Source: an uncultured Bacilli bacterium
GTDB taxonomy: Bacteria; Bacillota_I; Bacilli_A; RF39; UBA660
Assembly: GCA_944371305.1 (NCBI GenBank)
Contig: CALVXM010000013.1
Location: 1-33,929 of the forward strand
Length of the DNA stretch: 33,929 bases
Direction: 5' to 3'
The notes beneath the pieces are model-generated. The model searched no databases. It was not told the origin of the DNA and saw only the letters and a list, made by a program, of their open reading frames with translations. This document shows positions 32,597 through 33,929 of this stretch, piece after piece (position 1 is the first letter of the stretch; each line of letters opens with the position of its first letter). A program made the position numbers and the translations under genes.

Positions 32597-33929
32597 ATGA
32601 AAAAATATTTTTTATCATTTTTAATATCACTAATTATTTTAGTATTTTTATTTTTAATAAAGAATATTATCTTTGGTGATAATTCGATTTTATATGGTGA
32701 TGCACAGTATCAGTACTATCAATTATTAATTGATTTAAAAAGGATATTTGAAGGAAATTCAAATTTATTTTATACTTTTAAAGTTGGTTTTGGTAGTGCA
32801 ATGTTACCTACAATTGCTTATTATTTAATTAGTCCATTTAATATTTTAGTTAATTTTTTTAGTTTTGAAAATATGGAATATTTATTTTTATTATTGGTTT
32901 TGCTAAAGATAAGTTTATGTGGTTTAACTATGTATATATATTTAAATTATAATTTAAAAAATAAATATACGTTACTTTTTTCGACGGCTTATGCTTTATC
33001 AAGTTATATAATTGTCAATTATTTTCAAATAATGTGGTTAGATGTTTGTTTTTTAGCCCCTATCCTTTTACTCGGTATTGATAAAATAATTAAAGAGAAA
33101 AAATATTTATTATATGGAATAACTTTATTTTTAAGCATTTTATTTAATTATTATATGGGATATATGTGTTGTATATTTAGTGTGCTATATTTCATATATA
33201 AGTATTTATTGAGTGAAAAAAAAGATACAAAAATGATAAAAAGATTTGTCATTATTTCTATTTTAGCTGGTTTGATGACTTTTTTCTTACATTTACCGCA
33301 CTTATTAGAATTGATAGATATAAATAGAGTAAGTAATAAAAATTATTGGTTTAATTTTAATATAATAGAGGTATTATCTAAATTTTTTATCGGTAATAAG
33401 GCTACAGTTAATAATGAATTTTATCCTCATTTATATATTGGTTTATTCAATATTATTTTATTGTTTTTCTATTTTGTTAATAAAAATATTTCTAAAAGAG
33501 AAAAAACACTTTCTTTAATTTTTTTACTAATTTTATTACTTAGTATTGTAATAGTTCCTTTAAATAATTTTTGGCATGCTTTTAGTTATCCAATTGGTTT
33601 TAACTTTAGGTATATGTTTTTGTTTAATATTTTTATTATAAGTATTTGTTTAAAATCTTTTGAAAATTTAGAATTTATCGATAAAAAATGGTATTATGTG
33701 ATATTCTTAATTATGCTTATTTTATCAATTTTAATTATGTTTAGAAGAGATTTAGATTATTTATATATATTTATAAGTTTAGTTTTAATTTTGATTTATT
33801 TACTTGTTTTTCAAGTTAGAAATAAAGATACAAAAATATTATTTAGTATTTTAGTAATTGCGGAGTTGTTTTTTAATAGTTATATATTTTTAGATGGGTA
33901 TCCTTTAACTAAGAGATATTATATTGATG
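32597..33929 (+). CDS. YfhO-family membrane protein, 5' part (cut by window end)
   Basis: An open frame of 444 complete codons running off the window end. It is a polytopic membrane protein with many spans. The opening pattern fits the YfhO family: a first span (FLISLIILVFLFLIKNIIF), then GDAQYQYYQLLIDLKRIFEGN, KVGFGSAMLPTIAYYLISPFNIL (read in parts), ALSSYIIVNYFQIMWLD and FNYYMGYMCCIFSVLYFI. YfhO proteins are involved in glycosylating lipoteichoic acid in Bacillota. The ATG at 32597 follows GGTGA by about six bases. The rest, with the larger outer domain, lies outside the window. Confidence 0.85.
   Translation, partial: MKKYFLSFLISLIILVFLFLIKNIIFGDNSILYGDAQYQYYQLLIDLKRIFEGNSNLFYTFKVGFGSAMLPTIAYYLISPFNILVNFFSFENMEYLFLLLVLLKISLCGLTMYIYLNYNLKNKYTLLFSTAYALSSYIIVNYFQIMWLDVCFLAPILLLGIDKIIKEKKYLLYGITLFLSILFNYYMGYMCCIFSVLYFIYKYLLSEKKDTKMIKRFVIISILAGLMTFFLHLPHLLELIDINRVSNKNYWFNFNIIEVLSKFFIGNKATVNNEFYPHLYIGLFNIILLFFYFVNKNISKREKTLSLIFLLILLLSIVIVPLNNFWHAFSYPIGFNFRYMFLFNIFIISICLKSFENLEFIDKKWYYVIFLIMLILSILIMFRRDLDYLYIFISLVLILIYLLVFQVRNKDTKILFSILVIAELFFNSYIFLDGYPLTKRYYID

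Overview
The window is a very AT-rich bacterial chromosome segment with short intergenic gaps, tightly coupled genes, Shine-Dalgarno sites of the AGGAGG/AGGTGAT type and two T-box leaders. TGA is a true stop (infB and rbfA end with it) and TAG is also used as a stop, so the code is standard bacterial code 11, not the Mycoplasma code. Gene content and order point to Bacillota of the Bacilli lineage: infB-rbfA, the TsaE/TsaB/RimI/TsaD block, a spoIIA-spoVA block, ylbD-ylbE, and yqfC-yqfD-ybeY-dgkA-era-yqzL-recO. My inference is a poorly characterised, genome-reduced, gut-type relative of Erysipelotrichales/RF39. No phage, transposase, integrase or CRISPR array is visible.

Layout. 1-2439: 3' part of infB, rbfA and an HD-domain protein. 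2471-4478: promoter and tyrosine T-box leader (specifier UAC), then dut and tyrS. 4458-4985: an unrecognised minus-strand gene. 5105-8752: the tsaE-tsaB-rimI-tsaD operon for the tRNA t6A modification plus a CofE-like ligase. 8753-11646: uvrA as a single-gene unit. 11720-13621: a secreted, coiled-coil, C-terminally anchored protein. 13690-16564: spoIIAA, a sigmaF-type sigma factor, spoVAC, spoVAD and spoVAE. 16621-16711: tRNA-Ser(GCU). 16817-17746: a metallophosphoesterase pseudogene. 17827-20235: an arylsulfotransferase followed by a membrane-anchored thioredoxin-like protein. 20247-21521: a minus-strand membrane-anchored protein with aromatic repeats. 21602-22185: ylbD and ylbE. 22253-22423: a small ORF or structured RNA. 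22519-23655: a prepilin-DUF6273 fusion. 23794-28612: yqfC, yqfD, vanZ-like, ybeY, dgkA, era, yqzL, a DUF1653 gene and recO. 28616-32025: a valine T-box leader (specifier GUA), an HD-domain protein and valS. 32145-32522: a short prepilin. 32597-end: a YfhO-family membrane protein cut by the window edge.

How it fits together. Most of the window is translation, tRNA modification, repair and envelope housekeeping. Threaded through it is an endospore programme: spoIIAA-sigF, spoVAC/D/E (dipicolinate transport), ylbD/ylbE and yqfC/yqfD. The most unusual part is the early sporulation switch. The anti-sigma kinase gene spoIIAB, normally between spoIIAA and sigF, is absent, only 8 bases separate the two genes, and the SpoIIAA phospho-acceptor serine is a cysteine. 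A terminator overlaps the sigF stop codon and a good sigmaG-type promoter match follows it, so spoVAC-D-E looks separately timed. A sigmaE-type promoter match precedes ylbD. Together these suggest a reduced or rewired forespore switch rather than random loss, although decay cannot be excluded from this sequence alone.
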